6,133 nt of DNA from Candidatus Falkowiibacteriota bacterium (lineage in GTDB: Bacteria; Patescibacteriota; Patescibacteriia; Patescibacteriales; SZUA-104). The position numbers and the translations under genes were made by a program. This document shows, in pieces, positions 5,909-6,133 of the stretch. Position 1 is the first letter of the stretch, and each line of letters opens with the position of its first letter. The DNA is taken from positions 1-6,133 of the forward strand of contig QIIF01000123.1 in assembly GCA_003231075.1 (NCBI GenBank), written 5' to 3'. The notes beneath the pieces are model-generated. The model ran no database searches, had not been told where the DNA came from, and was given only the letters and a program-made list of their open reading frames with translations.

Positions 5909-6018
5909 AGCGGACGGGATGCTGGAGTCCCGACGCTTCGGGACGGAGGCAGCCCGTACGCGAGTTCGGCGCGCCAAATCCGCGTACGGGCTGCTGCGGC
6001 GCATCCCGTCCGCTTTTT
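5909..6018. repeat. GC-rich three-way-junction inverted repeat
   Basis: A 14-bp outer stem (5909-5922 with 6001-6014) encloses two side arms. One is a 7-bp hairpin, GTCCCGA...TCGGGAC (5927-5944, loop CGCT). The other is a second perfect 14-bp stem (5949-5962 with 5981-5994) with an 18-nt loop containing the palindrome GGCGCGCC (5968-5975). Five T (6014-6018) follow the outer stem. The structure could be a small mobile hairpin element, a cruciform or an RNA fold. No terminal target duplication is evident. Confidence 0.8.
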
Positions 6019-6020
6019 GT

Positions 6021-6050
6021 CATTCCGAACGAGCCGCGCGAAGAGGAATC
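6021..6050. repeat. CATTCCGAAC...GGAATC dispersed-type repeat
   Basis: ATTCC (6022-6026) and GGAAT (6045-6049) are complementary ends around a GC-rich centre (GAGCCGCGCG). The word order CATTCCGA.CGAG.....GAGGAATC resembles intergenic repeats I recall from many bacterial genomes; this is memory, not a search. Only one copy is in the window. Confidence 0.5.
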
Positions 6051-6103
6051 CCTTAAAGGTTGCTAATGGCAAGGACATTATTATTACGAACAAAAGATTC
6101 TTC

Positions 6104-6119
6104 ATCCCGAAGTGTCGGG
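6104..6119. repeat. CCCGAAGTGTCGGG hairpin word
   Basis: CCCGA (6106-6110) pairs with TCGGG (6115-6119) across the loop AGTG. It is the same word as 5678-5692 and the reverse complement of the hairpin arm at 5929-5943, so this repeat occurs three times in under 450 bp. It continues to the window edge, where a larger structure may be cut. Confidence 0.6.
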
Positions 6120-6133
6120 TTCGGATTTCCGGC

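Larger units (their letters stand above)
5649..6133. other. Non-coding structured-repeat island
   Basis: No credible gene is present in these 485 bases. Two minus-strand open frames (around 5835-6023 and 5851-6105) run through inverted repeats, have no start signals and have low-complexity products. The stretch holds a terminator, a heptanucleotide tract, two large inverted-repeat structures and several copies of dispersed hairpin words, each listed separately. The segment from about 5895 to 6015 is much more GC-rich than the AT-rich spacers elsewhere in the window. Confidence 0.8.

Noticed and set aside
5784..6014. CRISPR array
   Set aside because: The repeated units are inverted hairpins of about 14-24 nt with irregular, very short gaps, with no direct repeats, spacers or cas genes.
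5835..6105. Two overlapping minus-strand open frames of 62 and 84 codons
   Set aside because: They cross perfect inverted repeats, encode repeat-derived arginine- and proline-rich sequence and lack start signals.

Overview
The window most likely comes from a Candidatus Patescibacteria (CPR) genome of Parcubacteria type. This is inferred from gene content and style: a two-helix 'type IV secretion pilin' protein, an orphan sugar-type lipoprotein, a short RodZ-like helix-turn-helix membrane protein, YifB/ComM, and a zeta-toxin kinase. It is also supported by AT-rich spacers filled with heptanucleotide repeats and by an apparent lack of Shine-Dalgarno sites. UGA is used as a stop and no gene has an internal UGA, so the standard bacterial code (11) fits and the Gracilibacteria code does not. 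No taxonomic search could be run.

Layout. Four genes lie head to tail on the minus strand, from right to left: YifB/ComM Mg-chelatase-like ATPase (3132-4652), extracellular solute-binding lipoprotein (1589-2968), TrbC/VirB2-like pilin (997-1488), and RodZ-like HTH membrane protein (61-738). The spacers of 100-260 bp between them are built largely from degenerate 7-nt repeats. At the far left edge, a minus-strand -10-like box followed by GGGAGG suggests another gene starting just outside the window. A 136-bp divergent region (4653-4788) carries two back-to-back extended -10 promoters (TGnTATAAT), one for comM and one for the plus-strand genes. The plus-strand unit is a zeta-toxin/UNAG-kinase-like P-loop protein (4789-5481) overlapping by ATGA with a 56-residue ORF (5478-5648). 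The ORF is the natural candidate antitoxin, but it lies downstream of the toxin rather than upstream. The unit ends at a good intrinsic terminator (5737-5768).

The last ~485 bp (5649-6133) contain no credible gene. They are a stack of structured repeats: four hairpins sharing a GCTTTAGC core inside a 24-bp perfect inverted repeat, a GC-rich three-way-junction structure, three copies of a CCCGAAGYGTCG hairpin word, and an ATTCC...GGAAT repeat.

Functional picture (inference). The minus-strand genes are cell-surface and DNA-uptake themed housekeeping genes, with no proof of one operon. The plus-strand pair is a compact accessory toxin-antitoxin-like module followed by a repeat island. The items most worth following are the reversed toxin/small-ORF pair with a probably leaderless toxin mRNA, the hairpin family with covarying stems, and the heptanucleotide tracts, one of which appears to form the core of a signal peptide.
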